Both the position numbers and the translations under genes were made by a program. A DNA stretch of 43,005 nucleotides, taken from assembly GCF_900111595.1 (NCBI RefSeq), contig NZ_FOHN01000006.1:1-43005 (forward strand), read 5' to 3'. The stretch comes from [Clostridium] polysaccharolyticum (lineage in GTDB: Bacteria; Bacillota; Clostridia; Lachnospirales; Lachnospiraceae). Shown here one piece after another: positions 7,584-15,151 of the stretch. Position 1 is the first letter of the stretch, and every line of letters starts with the position of its first letter. Under the pieces are notes generated by a model that was not told where the DNA came from, ran no database searches, and was given only the letters and a program-made list of their open reading frames with translations.

Positions 7584-8552
7584 TTAAAAATCAATCTTAT
7601 CAAACTGATAGGTAGATGCAAGATACCAAAATGCTCTTGCCTCTTCTTCACTCTTTTCAAGTGCAATAATCTTCTTTGTCTTACGAATTAACGCATGTCT
7701 GATAAATGCATAAAATCCATAATACTCATAAATATCATACGTTACCCGATCTGCAAACAGCAATTCATAAGCCTCTATTAATTTCCTCATCTTGTCTTTT
7801 TTTTCATCATTTAATGTTTTTAAAACGGTTTCTTTTGCACTCTCGTACTGTTCTTTAATTTCATCCGATTTCAATACATCAACTTTCTTGCCCGTTTCCG
7901 CAATATAAGCAAACAAAGGTATTACCCCGTCTTTTTTTATGTACAATCCACTTTCGCATACACTTTTTATGTAGGTTTCTCGATCAGCACCTTCGTATTT
8001 TCCACTTAAATCTGCAAAAACAGATGTTCTTACATCCTGCATTCCAGCCGTAAGCAGTTTGCTGCCCATCTCAAAGTCACCATCTAAAAGTTCTAATATG
8101 TCATCTATTATTTTATGGAATACCGAAAATGGCCAGTTATCACTTGATAAATACATAGCATGTGCATTATCAATATCACTTTGCTTCTTAATTTTTTTCC
8201 ATAGTTCCCTAGCTTCACTTAAATTATTGATACCAGCTTCTTCAAGTCCCTCCAGATATAATTTCGTAAGCACTTCCAGATTTTCTTTCAGCCTCTGGTC
8301 ATATTTTTGGGCCGCAGATAAAGAATCTTCTTCTGAAAACAATTGTTTAATCCAGTTTCCTTCTTCCAAAACGGAAACCGAATTCTTTAATGAATCATCA
8401 ACTTCGTCTTTTTCTTTATATCTTTCCTGTTCTGCAAAATCTCTATTTTCCGAAATCCAAATCAAATCTTCTATGCCATTGGTTTTCAAATAATCCTTAA
8501 TGTAAGCCTCTTGCCTTTGAATTGTGACTGGATAATATAAATCATAATTCAT
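7584..8552 (-). CDS. Unrecognised helical protein in the split PEP-synthase cluster
   Basis: 322 residues, no family recognised with confidence. The sequence is rich in Glu, Lys and Leu and appears almost all helical, with no signal peptide or membrane segment. The C-terminal part (KMRKLIEAYELLFADRV, then YAFIRHALIRKTKKI) loosely resembles the helical stretch that precedes the histidine domain in rifampin phosphotransferase and related PEP-synthase-like enzymes. Since its neighbours encode the other two domains of such an enzyme, it may be the substrate-binding part; this is inference from layout and a weak resemblance. GGAGGG precedes the ATG well. Confidence 0.6.
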   Translation of the reverse strand: MNYDLYYPVTIQRQEAYIKDYLKTNGIEDLIWISENRDFAEQERYKEKDEVDDSLKNSVSVLEEGNWIKQLFSEEDSLSAAQKYDQRLKENLEVLTKLYLEGLEEAGINNLSEARELWKKIKKQSDIDNAHAMYLSSDNWPFSVFHKIIDDILELLDGDFEMGSKLLTAGMQDVRTSVFADLSGKYEGADRETYIKSVCESGLYIKKDGVIPLFAYIAETGKKVDVLKSDEIKEQYESAKETVLKTLNDEKKDKMRKLIEAYELLFADRVTYDIYEYYGFYAFIRHALIRKTKKIIALEKSEEEARAFWYLASTYQFDKIDF

Positions 8553-8595
8553 GTTCTTCCCTCCTTATGTAATTTTACTCCCCGTTTTCTGGCTT

Positions 8596-9186
8596 TTATA
8601 TGTTCTGCTGTATATATTCCGCTGTAGAAATTACATTTCCAAACCCGAAAGATATATTCGCAGCTGTATTCTTTCTAATATCCTCTTCTGATAAATCTGG
8701 AAGTTCTGGCGCTCCTGTAGCATCTAATATAAACTTCACAAAATAATCCTTATCATGTGCCTGTCTTGCAGTTGCCTCACAGCAGTAATTCGTCATAAAT
8801 CCTGTAATTACTACGCAATCAGCACCTTTTTCCTTCAAAACCGTTTCCAAAGAAGTTCCTTCAAATGCGGAATATCTCCTCTTAATGACTTCTGGTATCT
8901 CATCCACGATTTCTAATTCTTCTATGTACTCTATATCTGCTGTTCCTTCGAGGAAACCTACCTCAAGTTCTTCTCCCACATAATCAAACATTCTTCCTGA
9001 ATCTTTTCGGGAATTATGCATATGCCTAATATAAATAATCGGTTTTCCTTGCTTTTGAAACAGCTGAATAAGTTTATTTATATTTTCAACCACTGCCTTA
9101 TAATCCTGCACATAAAGTTCTGAACCTTCTGACGCATATACTTTTTGAGAATCAATTACTAATAATGCTTCGTTTAATTCATTCAT
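8596..9186 (-). CDS. Isochorismatase-family cysteine hydrolase
   Basis: 196 residues. The expected catalytic triad is visible: Asp12 in LLVIDSQ, Lys102 in VIKRRYSAFEGT, and Cys135 in GFMTNYCCEATARQAHD. The family includes nicotinamidases, isochorismatases and other amide or vinyl-ether hydrolases; the substrate cannot be told. It is the first gene after the promoter at 9241-9269. The ATG at 9184-9186 has no clear SD site close by; a purine-rich AAGGAAAGG lies too far upstream, and an in-frame stop prevents a longer start. It heads the gene cluster with the split PEP-synthase-like proteins. Confidence 0.85.
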   Translation of the reverse strand: MNELNEALLVIDSQKVYASEGSELYVQDYKAVVENINKLIQLFQKQGKPIIYIRHMHNSRKDSGRMFDYVGEELEVGFLEGTADIEYIEELEIVDEIPEVIKRRYSAFEGTSLETVLKEKGADCVVITGFMTNYCCEATARQAHDKDYFVKFILDATGAPELPDLSEEDIRKNTAANISFGFGNVISTAEYIQQNI

Positions 9187-9240
9187 ACAATCACACTTTG
9201 GACTCTTTTAACCCAAATTCCTTTCCTTTTTTAATTATTA

Positions 9241-9269
9241 TTAATATCACATCTTTCATATAATGTCAA
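9241..9269 (-). promoter_or_regulatory. Promoter of the isochorismatase/split PEP-synthase operon
   Basis: On the minus strand TTGACA (9264-9269) and TATTAA (9241-9246) are separated by 17 bases, with a TGA just before the -10 (extended -10). It is about 55 bases upstream of the isochorismatase start and is the only good promoter found before the five closely spaced genes. Confidence 0.65.
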
Positions 9270-9330
9270 ATTCTTCATCTTGATTTCTTAATATAACAAA
9301 TTTGACGTTTTTATTCTTTATTATGAAAAA

Positions 9331-9391
9331 CAAAGTCTGAGTTTCTCAGACTCTTCGCAACTGGAATGTACTCGAAGGAACTCAGACTTTG
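9331..9391. repeat. Intergenic palindromic repeat, copy 1
   Basis: CAAAGTCTGAGTT (9331-9343) and AACTCAGACTTTG (9379-9391) are perfect 13-base inverted arms. Within them AGTCTGAG/CTCAGACT (9334-9352) forms a second, competing hairpin with a TTT loop, and CTTCG/CGAAG a third short stem. A 60-bp copy differing at a couple of positions lies at 28995-29054. Both copies are about 130-145 bases upstream of a minus-strand start codon, beyond the promoter. The family is not recognised; a REP-like or MITE-like element is possible. Confidence 0.8.
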
Positions 9392-9393
9392 CC

Positions 9394-9420
9394 GTGCCCT
9401 TCTTTTTCAGGGCACTTTTT
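9394..9420 (+). terminator. Plus-oriented hairpin with T-run
   Basis: GTGCCCT (9394-9400) pairs with AGGGCAC (9409-9415) followed by TTTTT. It reads as a terminator on the plus strand, yet no plus-strand gene lies upstream; it directly follows the repeat at 9331-9391 and might end a plus-strand RNA made from it. Confidence 0.55.
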
Positions 9421-9461
9421 ATTTGATAGGAAAGGATTCGCAGAGGACTTTCTTATCAAAT
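9421..9461. other. Inverted repeat next to the obgE terminator
   Basis: ATTTGATA (9421-9428) with GAAAG pairs with CTTTC and TATCAAAT (9454-9461), one bulge, loop of about 13 bases. It has no clear T-run of its own. It may be a structural part of the neighbouring terminators. Confidence 0.5.
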
Positions 9462-9509
9462 AAAAAAATTCTCTCTCGAATATCTTTTCCATTCTATCCA
9501 AGAGAGAAT
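9461..9509 (-). terminator. Terminator of obgE
   Basis: On the minus strand ATTCTCTCT (9501-9509 region) pairs with AGAGAGAAT (9468-9476 region) and is followed by a run of seven T. It lies about 20 bases after the obgE stop. Confidence 0.75.
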
Positions 9510-9531
9510 CTCTAGTCTGCCTGTTTTTATA

Positions 9532-10815
9532 CTATTTATAATAATCAAAATGCAAATCGTAAATCTGAACGGTATCGCCTTCCTGAATGCCAAGTTTCTC
9601 AAGCTCATCAATAATTCCATTTTCCCGTAAAAACTTCTGAAAAAAGGCAAATCCTTTTTCTGTTTCCAGATTGGTATAGCCAAGCATTCTATCTACTCTA
9701 GAACCTTCGATTGTATATAATCCTTCTTTCACCTTATTCACGATAACAGGTTCAGAATTCAAATCAAATTCAGGGAAGAATTCTCTTTCGAATATCACGG
9801 GATCTGTCTTTATTTCATTTAACATTCCTTTTACATGGTAAAGCAGTTCTTTTACACCCTGTCCACTTACAGCTGAAATAGGGAATACTTTAATACCATG
9901 TGGCTCAAATTCTTTGCGAAGCTTTTTAATTACTTCTTCACCTTGGTTTCCATAGAAAACATCTGCTTTATTGGCCGCAATCACCTGTGGAAGATGTGTA
10001 AGTTTATCACTGTATGCACTTAATTCTGCATTGATAATTTTAATGTCTTCTACTGGATCCCTTCCTTCTACAGAAGCTGCATCTACCATATGAATAATAA
10101 CTTTTGTACGTTCGATATGTCGAAGGAACTGATGTCCAAGTCCAATTCCTTCAGATGCCCCTTCGATTAATCCAGGAATATCGGCAATCACAAAACCATC
10201 TGTACCCTCTAAGTCAACAACACCTAAATTCGGATTAAGTGTTGTAAAGTGATAGTTGGCAATCTTTGGTTTTGCATTGGTGACACGTGACAAAAATGTT
10301 GATTTTCCCACATTAGGGAATCCAACAAGACCAACGTCTGCAATTACCTTTAATTCAAGCAATACTTCAAGTTCCTGAAAAGGCTGTCCTGGCTGGGCAT
10401 ACTTTGGTGCCTGCATGGTAGGAGTAGCAAAGTTCATATTCCCTTTACCGCCTTTACCGCCACGAAGGATAACTTCTCTTCTATTGTCGTAAGACATGTC
10501 AGTGATGACTTTACCAGATGCTGCATCACGTACAATGGTTCCTGCTGGCACCTTTACGATTTTATCTTCCCCATCGGCCCCTCGACATCTCTTCTTTCCG
10601 CCTGGCCGTCCATCTCCAGCAATGTACTTACGAATATTACGGAAGTCATTTAACGTATTCATACCGTCATCTACTTCGAATATTAAATCGCCTCCACGAC
10701 CTCCATCTCCACCATCCGGACCACCTGCAGGAACGTATTTTTCACGGCGGAAACTTACATGTCCGTCTCCACCTTTTCCTGAGCGTATATATATTTTCGC
10801 ATGATCTGCAAACAT
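9532..10815 (-). CDS. obgE: Obg-family GTPase
   Basis: 427 residues with all three parts of Obg. The glycine-rich Obg fold is at the N-terminus (SGKGGDGHVSFRREKYVP, then GGPDGGDGGRGGD). The G domain starts near residue 160 (GFPNVGKST, DIPGLIEGA, NKAD). The C-terminal OCT domain ends in LQIYDLHFDY-type sequence, here VQIYDLHFDYYK. Obg binds the large ribosomal subunit and links GTP status to ribosome assembly and stress. The length is normal for Firmicutes. AGAGGT lies before the ATG. The gene follows rplU-prp-rpmA as usual, but a terminator at 10955-10993 separates it from rpmA, so part of its expression may come from its own promoter. Confidence 0.97.
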   Translation of the reverse strand: MFADHAKIYIRSGKGGDGHVSFRREKYVPAGGPDGGDGGRGGDLIFEVDDGMNTLNDFRNIRKYIAGDGRPGGKKRCRGADGEDKIVKVPAGTIVRDAASGKVITDMSYDNRREVILRGGKGGKGNMNFATPTMQAPKYAQPGQPFQELEVLLELKVIADVGLVGFPNVGKSTFLSRVTNAKPKIANYHFTTLNPNLGVVDLEGTDGFVIADIPGLIEGASEGIGLGHQFLRHIERTKVIIHMVDAASVEGRDPVEDIKIINAELSAYSDKLTHLPQVIAANKADVFYGNQGEEVIKKLRKEFEPHGIKVFPISAVSGQGVKELLYHVKGMLNEIKTDPVIFEREFFPEFDLNSEPVIVNKVKEGLYTIEGSRVDRMLGYTNLETEKGFAFFQKFLRENGIIDELEKLGIQEGDTVQIYDLHFDYYK

Positions 10816-10954
10816 AGTAACCTCTTTTCTAAGAATATGTTTCTTGTCAATCTATCTGTAAATACAAGCTAATTATTAACTGCTATCTAATAGCTTGCAC
10901 GTTTTTCAAACTTCTATACTTTGCATGTTACAGCAGAATTTCCTGCATAGAAAG

Positions 10955-10993
10955 CGAAAAGCCCCAAACATGATTTCTCACAATTTGGGGCTT
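10955..10993 (-). terminator. Terminator after rpmA
   Basis: On the minus strand AAGCCCCAAA (rpmA side, 10984-10993) pairs with TTTGGGGCTT (10959-10968), followed by TTTTCGCTTTC. It is 14 bases past the rpmA stop and either ends the ribosomal operon or attenuates read-through into obgE. Confidence 0.8.
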
Positions 10994-11006
10994 GGCTTAA
11001 CAAAAA

Positions 11007-11294
11007 TTATTTTGCTTCTCTTGGATATACAGAAGCCTGTTTCTTGTCTCTGCCTTTTCTTTCAAATCTTAATACTCCATCAACTAATGCATATAAAGTA
11101 TCATCGCCACCGCGTCCTACATTAACACCTGGATGAATCTTTGTACCACGCTGTCTATAAAGAATATTGCCAGCTAAAACAAACTGGCCATCTGCTCTTT
11201 TTGCACCTAATCTCTTAGATTCAGAGTCTCTGCCGTTCTTAGTAGAACCAACACCTTTTTTATGGGCAAATAACTGAAGGTTCATCTTTAACAT
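11007..11294 (-). CDS. rpmA: 50S ribosomal protein L27 with cleavable N-terminal extension
   Basis: 95 residues. After the short leader MLKMNLQLF comes the mature start [21 protein letters not shown], the standard L27 N-terminus. In Firmicutes this leader is removed after LQLF by the Prp protease before L27 can work at the peptidyl-transferase centre; the prp gene lies directly upstream. AGGAGGTG stands seven bases before the ATG. Third gene of the rplU-prp-rpmA operon. Confidence 0.98.
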   Translation of the reverse strand: MLKMNLQLFAHKKGVGSTKNGRDSESKRLGAKRADGQFVLAGNILYRQRGTKIHPGVNVGRGGDDTLYALVDGVLRFERKGRDKKQASVYPREAK

Positions 11295-11322
11295 ATCTTA
11301 CACCTCCTCGAGTATAAGTAAA

Positions 11323-11643
11323 TTAATCTTCTATTACAATAAAATCTTTTCCGTACTCTTGTTCCACACCTCTCAAACCAAGAAGCATAGATTCCACGAG
11401 CAGTCTGGACTCATTACTGATATCAGCCGTGAACTCAAGCTTTACATCACCGTTCTCTTCTTTTACTTCACACGCAATTGCATCGTCTGTAAATTCTTCG
11501 ATAGAGTTAATTGTATTCACAACTAACACTGAAACAGCTGCACAGACAATATCCTGTCCGAAGCCTGCATATCCGGCATGACCCATGCACTGAAATCCTT
11601 TGCAAATACCATTATCATTTCTGAATACCGTAACTTTAATCAT
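11323..11643 (-). CDS. prp: Ribosomal-processing cysteine protease Prp
   Basis: 106 residues. The catalytic His and Cys are in GHAGYAGFGQDIVCAAVS (H22, C34). The protein is the length expected for the Prp (YsxB-like, formerly DUF464) family, which clips the N-terminal extension of L27. It sits between rplU and rpmA, its usual place. AGGATG precedes the ATG. Confidence 0.95.
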   Translation of the reverse strand: MIKVTVFRNDNGICKGFQCMGHAGYAGFGQDIVCAAVSVLVVNTINSIEEFTDDAIACEVKEENGDVKLEFTADISNESRLLVESMLLGLRGVEQEYGKDFIVIED

Positions 11644-11655
11644 ATAACATCCTGA

Positions 11656-11964
11656 TTAAGCTTCAATTTTTTCAATCTTAACTTGTGTAAACTGCTGTCT
11701 ATGACCGTTTTTCTTATGATAACCAGTTTTTCTCTTATATCTGTAAACAATGATTTTTTTAGCTTTTGCCTGTTTTACAACAGTAGCTGTTACGCTTGCA
11801 CCATTAACAGAGCTTCCGACAGCTAATTTGCCATCTTTGTTTACAGCTAAAACGTCATCAAATTTTACAGTTGCACCAGCTTCACCAGAAAGCTTTTCTA
11901 CGTTAATAACGTCGCCTTCAGAAACTTTGTACTGTTTACCACCTGTTGCAATAATTGCGTACAT
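11656..11964 (-). CDS. rplU: 50S ribosomal protein L21
   Basis: 102 residues from the ATG at 11962-11964 ([18 protein letters not shown]), the canonical L21 start; a longer frame six codons upstream runs into the leader RNA. The C-terminus contains the conserved [17 protein letters not shown] stretch that contacts 23S rRNA. AGGAGGTG lies just before the ATG. First gene of the rplU-prp-rpmA operon, with a structured leader and a good promoter upstream. Confidence 0.97.
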   Translation of the reverse strand: MYAIIATGGKQYKVSEGDVINVEKLSGEAGATVKFDDVLAVNKDGKLAVGSSVNGASVTATVVKQAKAKKIIVYRYKRKTGYHKKNGHRQQFTQVKIEKIEA

Positions 11965-11984
11965 ATGGCACCTCCTACTCAATT

Positions 11985-12051
11985 ACTCGCCAGCTATGGT
12001 GTTATTCCGACGAAACAGAACACCCTTATTACCTCGCTGTGCGGCATACTA
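11985..12051 (-). promoter_or_regulatory. L21 leader RNA (autoregulatory mRNA structure)
   Basis: Between promoter and rplU, the minus strand reads CCGCACAGCGAGGTAATAAG then a GGTGTT hairpin closed by AACACC, then GCTGGCG, which can pair back with CGC.CAGC. The position, size and core resemble the L21 leader of Firmicutes, thought to bind L21 and control its own operon. Identification is by motif recall and hand pairing. Confidence 0.7.
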
Positions 12052-12055
12052 GATA

Positions 12056-12084
12056 ATTTAAACACATAAGTTTGTTTTTGTCAA
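12056..12084 (-). promoter_or_regulatory. Promoter of the rplU operon
   Basis: On the minus strand TTGACA (12079-12084) and TTAAAT (12056-12061) are 17 bases apart. It is placed right before the leader RNA and fits a strong ribosomal promoter. Confidence 0.7.
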
Positions 12085-12199
12085 TAGCTTGATTTCATTT
12101 TATAAAATTTTATTCCAAAAGCAAAAAAATAATTTCGTATAAATATGGGATTTGTCAATTTTCTAGCATTTTCTCTTTTTTTCTTATTTAGTATTATTT

Positions 12200-12220
12200 T
12201 TTCGACGTAATATGTCGAAA
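12200..12220. promoter_or_regulatory. TTTCGAC-N7-GTCGAAA palindrome, Spo0A-box-like
   Basis: TTTCGAC (12200-12206) and GTCGAAA (12214-12220) form a dyad in the gap between the rplU promoter and the chemotaxis receptor. TGTCGAA at 12213-12219 is a perfect match to the core Spo0A box and the other arm has one mismatch. A two-box operator for the receptor is plausible but only inferred. No other gene is seen in the gap 11965-12286. Confidence 0.4.
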
Positions 12221-12286
12221 TAAATTAAGCAGTAATACACTAAGGCACATGTAACATTACCAAAGCAACAGAAAGGAGCATGTTAT

Positions 12287-13762
12287 ATGCCGAAAGAAGT
12301 CCAAAATCAGTCGATCCGAAAAGCCACTCGTCTTATTATGAAGATAGTATGGCTTATCGACATAGCCCTAGCGTTAGGAATAACCGCAAGAACCAAAAGC
12401 CTTTCCTACAAATCGCTAGTCTGCTTAATTCCTGCGGTATCTCTAACATTAGGATTAAAATTCAATCTAATTAAACCACAGATGCAGACCTATATTATGC
12501 CAATTGTCCCGACAGTTGTTACAATTTTTATGGCTATTAACAAAAACGACGTAAATATGCTTCAGACTTATCTGATGATTACCATCACACTTTCTCTTCT
12601 GTATTTTGATCCAAAAGGTCATATTATCTACAGTATTTTAACCTGTCTTTCAATCATAATTGTAAATATTCTTTTCGGCAGACCAATCGATTTACCTACT
12701 ATTGGAAGTACTATTGCAAGACTCGTTGTCTTCCTGACTTTATGTTTCACATTTGTTCGTTCTGGACGATGCTTGGCGGAAGATGCTTACAAAAAAAGTG
12801 AAGAAAGTGAACAGCTTATTACGAATTTAAATGAGACATTGCAGGCAATCCAGACAACTTGTAATGAATTAAATAAACAAGTTGATCATTCCAACCAAAA
12901 CATGTCAGCCTTAACTGCTGCTAACGAAATCATTTTAAGTTCAATAGAAGAAACTGCAGAAGGCTTAACCGGACAGACGCAGGGTATGCGCAATATTTTA
13001 GGCTTACTAGAATCTTCTAATGAAAAGATTGCCGCCTCCGTTACATTATCCGAAGAAATGGAAAGCACATCCCAGAAAGTAGATGAAATTATTCTTGTAA
13101 ACCAGAACGGAATCAAGGAAATCCAGAATGCAATGCATATCATTGACGATACCGTTCAAATTGCTCTTGAAAAATCCATTTCTCTTGAAGCCAATACCAA
13201 TGAGATCGATACATTTTTACAGCAGATTTCCAACATTTCAAAACAGACCAACTTATTGGCTTTAAATGCTTCTATCGAAGCTGCACGTGCTGGAGAACAT
13301 GGCGCTGGATTCAATGTTGTTGCTATTGAAGTCCAGGCACTAGCTGAAGAAACGAACCAGACAGTCCAAAACATTTACAGCGTTATTAGCCTGCTTCATG
13401 AAAACATCAAAGCAACCAAAGAGCAGGTTGCCTTAGGCCGTAATGCTATAACAGAAGGTGCCACCCTTGTATCTAATACCACTGCTTCCTTTGAAGACAT
13501 GAAAAACTCTATTGATTTATTACAAGGCAACATTCATAACGAACAGGAAAACAACCGTTATGTAATCAATTCTTTTAACGAAATCCAAGAAAACATGAAA
13601 CAATTTGCTGAAATCGTTGAAAAACACAACAGCATTGTAAATGACATTAATCTTTCCGTCCAGGAACAAAACAGCAAATTCAAAGATATCAACAGCAGCA
13701 TGTCTGTTATCAAAGAAACTGGAGATAAATTAAATACTCTAAATGCGCTTCAATCTTTATAA
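12287..13762 (+). CDS. Methyl-accepting chemotaxis protein, multi-TM sensor
   Basis: 491 residues. The N-terminal part, to about residue 165, contains five to six hydrophobic segments with short loops and no large extracellular ligand domain. The rest is a coiled-coil signalling domain with the universal hairpin tip ([20 protein letters not shown], then [14 protein letters not shown]) near residue 322, which binds CheA and CheW. It probably senses a membrane-linked or internal cue. AAAGGAG precedes the ATG. It stands alone on the plus strand between two minus-strand housekeeping blocks and ends in a terminator at 13803-13860. Confidence 0.93.
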   Translation: MPKEVQNQSIRKATRLIMKIVWLIDIALALGITARTKSLSYKSLVCLIPAVSLTLGLKFNLIKPQMQTYIMPIVPTVVTIFMAINKNDVNMLQTYLMITITLSLLYFDPKGHIIYSILTCLSIIIVNILFGRPIDLPTIGSTIARLVVFLTLCFTFVRSGRCLAEDAYKKSEESEQLITNLNETLQAIQTTCNELNKQVDHSNQNMSALTAANEIILSSIEETAEGLTGQTQGMRNILGLLESSNEKIAASVTLSEEMESTSQKVDEIILVNQNGIKEIQNAMHIIDDTVQIALEKSISLEANTNEIDTFLQQISNISKQTNLLALNASIEAARAGEHGAGFNVVAIEVQALAEETNQTVQNIYSVISLLHENIKATKEQVALGRNAITEGATLVSNTTASFEDMKNSIDLLQGNIHNEQENNRYVINSFNEIQENMKQFAEIVEKHNSIVNDINLSVQEQNSKFKDINSSMSVIKETGDKLNTLNALQSL

Positions 13763-13802
13763 ATCGCTCAAATATAGAATATAACGAAATTTCTTATAAA
13801 TC

Positions 13803-13860
13803 AAAAAAGCTAGCCAAAAAAGAAATCTAATATCTTTCTTTTCTGACTAGCTTATTATTT
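13803..13860. terminator. Bidirectional terminator between the chemotaxis receptor and traX-like gene
   Basis: AAGCTAG (13807-13813) pairs with CTAGCTT (13847-13853), with an inner AAAAGAAA/TTTCTTTT stem and A/T runs on both sides. It serves both converging genes. Confidence 0.75.
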
Positions 13861-13864
13861 TACC

Positions 13865-14575
13865 TTACATAACAAAATTTTTAATCCAGTAAAACAAAAG
13901 CAAATGAAGAGGATATATCACATAGAAGAAATACTTTAAGGATATCCCTTTTTTTCCATTATAAAAATAAACAGGTACTGCAGAAACAGCTCCCAGCATC
14001 TGAATCCCTTCAAAACCAGTCATTACATTGACCACTATATTGGAAAAGGCCACGTTCTTTCGATTTCCATGTACCAGATACATAAGATAGATTAATACAA
14101 GTCCACTAATTTCATAATCTCCTTTAACCAGATAAGAAACCAGAAAGACCAGTGCGTAAGCTGCAAGAAGCACTATATTCTCCAGCTTTACCTTCTTCTC
14201 TCCGAACCTTTCTGGAATAACCTGTACTAGAGACATTAGCACAATTCCTAAACCTAATGTAAAGAATACATTCTGATGATGCGGTTCGAAAACAGTTCCA
14301 TAAAAGGCCAAATCATATGGCACTTCAGAGATTAAGGCAAACAGAAAAAGCCTGGTACCGTATTTCCGGATGCTTCTCGTATGGAAAAAACCTTCTACTA
14401 TCAGAAAGCAGTAGATAGGAAAAGAAAGCCTTCCGATCCCTCTTCCAATCCAATACCATCTCCCATAACTATTGTAATCTACAAATACTGCCGTAAAATG
14501 GTCAATAATCATGGTAACCAGTGCAAGAATCTTTAATTGCCCTCCACTTAAGCCAGCAAGCTTTTTCTGCTTCAT
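13865..14575 (-). CDS. TraX-family membrane protein
   Basis: About 236 residues with seven or more hydrophobic segments. The start LKILALVTMIIDHFTAVF with its MIIDH motif and the following GRLSFPIYCFLIVEGFFHT are typical of the TraX family. In F plasmid TraX acetylates pilin, but chromosomal Firmicute members are isolated and their acyl-transfer substrate is unknown. No other transfer genes are nearby, so this is not evidence for a conjugative element. The ATG at 14573-14575 is preferred over one 16 codons upstream because AAGGAAGG lies before it. Confidence 0.87.
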   Translation of the reverse strand: MKQKKLAGLSGGQLKILALVTMIIDHFTAVFVDYNSYGRWYWIGRGIGRLSFPIYCFLIVEGFFHTRSIRKYGTRLFLFALISEVPYDLAFYGTVFEPHHQNVFFTLGLGIVLMSLVQVIPERFGEKKVKLENIVLLAAYALVFLVSYLVKGDYEISGLVLIYLMYLVHGNRKNVAFSNIVVNVMTGFEGIQMLGAVSAVPVYFYNGKKGISLKYFFYVIYPLHLLLFYWIKNFVM

Positions 14576-14668
14576 ATCCCTATCATCCTTCCTTTTATTC
14601 TGGTGCTCCATATTCTGCCCCAAGATAATTGCTAAATCCTCACCTGTTTCCTTTGTAACATCTAGCCA

Positions 14669-15151
14669 CTACGATTCCGTCACATCTACCAGCGTGCTTT
14701 CTGTATATGCAATTAACTGTTTTGCATTTACAACCATCTGGCATCCACGTACTCCTGCGCTTACACTAATTTCCTCAAACTGTTCTGCCGTATAATCCAT
14801 ATACGTCGGAAACTTCTTTTTCATCCCTACTGGTGAACATCCTCCCCGGATATATCCGGTAATTTTCAGCAGATCTTTCACTGCAATCAATTCCACTCTT
14901 TTGTCCTTAATTACAGCTGCTGCCTTTTTCAAATCCAGTTCCTTATTAACTGGCAGGCAAAATACTACATAACCATTCCGCTCCCCTTTTAGTACAATTG
15001 TCTTAAATACCTGTTCCAGAGGCAGACCTGTCTTTCGTGCCACATCTGACCCGCAGATATTCTTTTCATCTACCTCATACTCAATGGTACGATATGGAAT
15101 CTTTGCTTTGTCAAGCATTCTAAGAGCGTTGGTTTTCACTGCTTTCGCCAT
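14669..15151 (-). CDS. ybaK: Cys-tRNA(Pro)/Cys-tRNA(Cys) deacylase, YbaK/EbsC family
   Basis: About 160 residues, a full YbaK domain. Features include TIEYEVDE, FKTIVLKG, VFCLPVNKELDLKKAA and a conserved GYIRGGCSPVGMKKKFPTY loop at the substrate pocket. The enzyme hydrolyses cysteine mischarged on tRNA(Pro). The frame could start at 15157, but AAGGAG is too close to that ATG; the second ATG, at 15149-15151, has proper spacing. Its start overlaps the end of the RNase E/G gene by about 30 bases, so translation is probably coupled. Confidence 0.93.
   Translation of the reverse strand: MAKAVKTNALRMLDKAKIPYRTIEYEVDEKNICGSDVARKTGLPLEQVFKTIVLKGERNGYVVFCLPVNKELDLKKAAAVIKDKRVELIAVKDLLKITGYIRGGCSPVGMKKKFPTYMDYTAEQFEEISVSAGVRGCQMVVNAKQLIAYTESTLVDVTES

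Larger units (their letters stand above)
9187..9531. other. Gene-free interval with promoter, repeat and three hairpins
   Basis: No credible coding frame is seen. From left to right it holds the minus-strand promoter (9241-9269), an AT-rich gap, the 61-bp repeat (9331-9391), a plus-oriented hairpin with T-run (9394-9420), a second dyad (9421-9461) and the obgE terminator (9461-9509). Confidence 0.8.

Noticed and set aside
9187-9330. Riboswitch upstream of the isochorismatase gene
   Set aside because: The stretch from promoter to start is only about 50 bases, unstructured and AT-rich.
9421-9461. Dyad taken as an insertion-sequence end
   Set aside because: No transposase, no matching second end and no target duplication in the window.
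10895-11125. 76-codon plus frame opposite the rpmA terminator and rpmA
   Set aside because: It is antisense to rpmA and its terminator with no SD; a shadow frame.
13865-14575. TraX as a sign of a conjugative element
   Set aside because: No relaxase, mating-pore or integrase genes are present; isolated TraX genes are common in Firmicute chromosomes.
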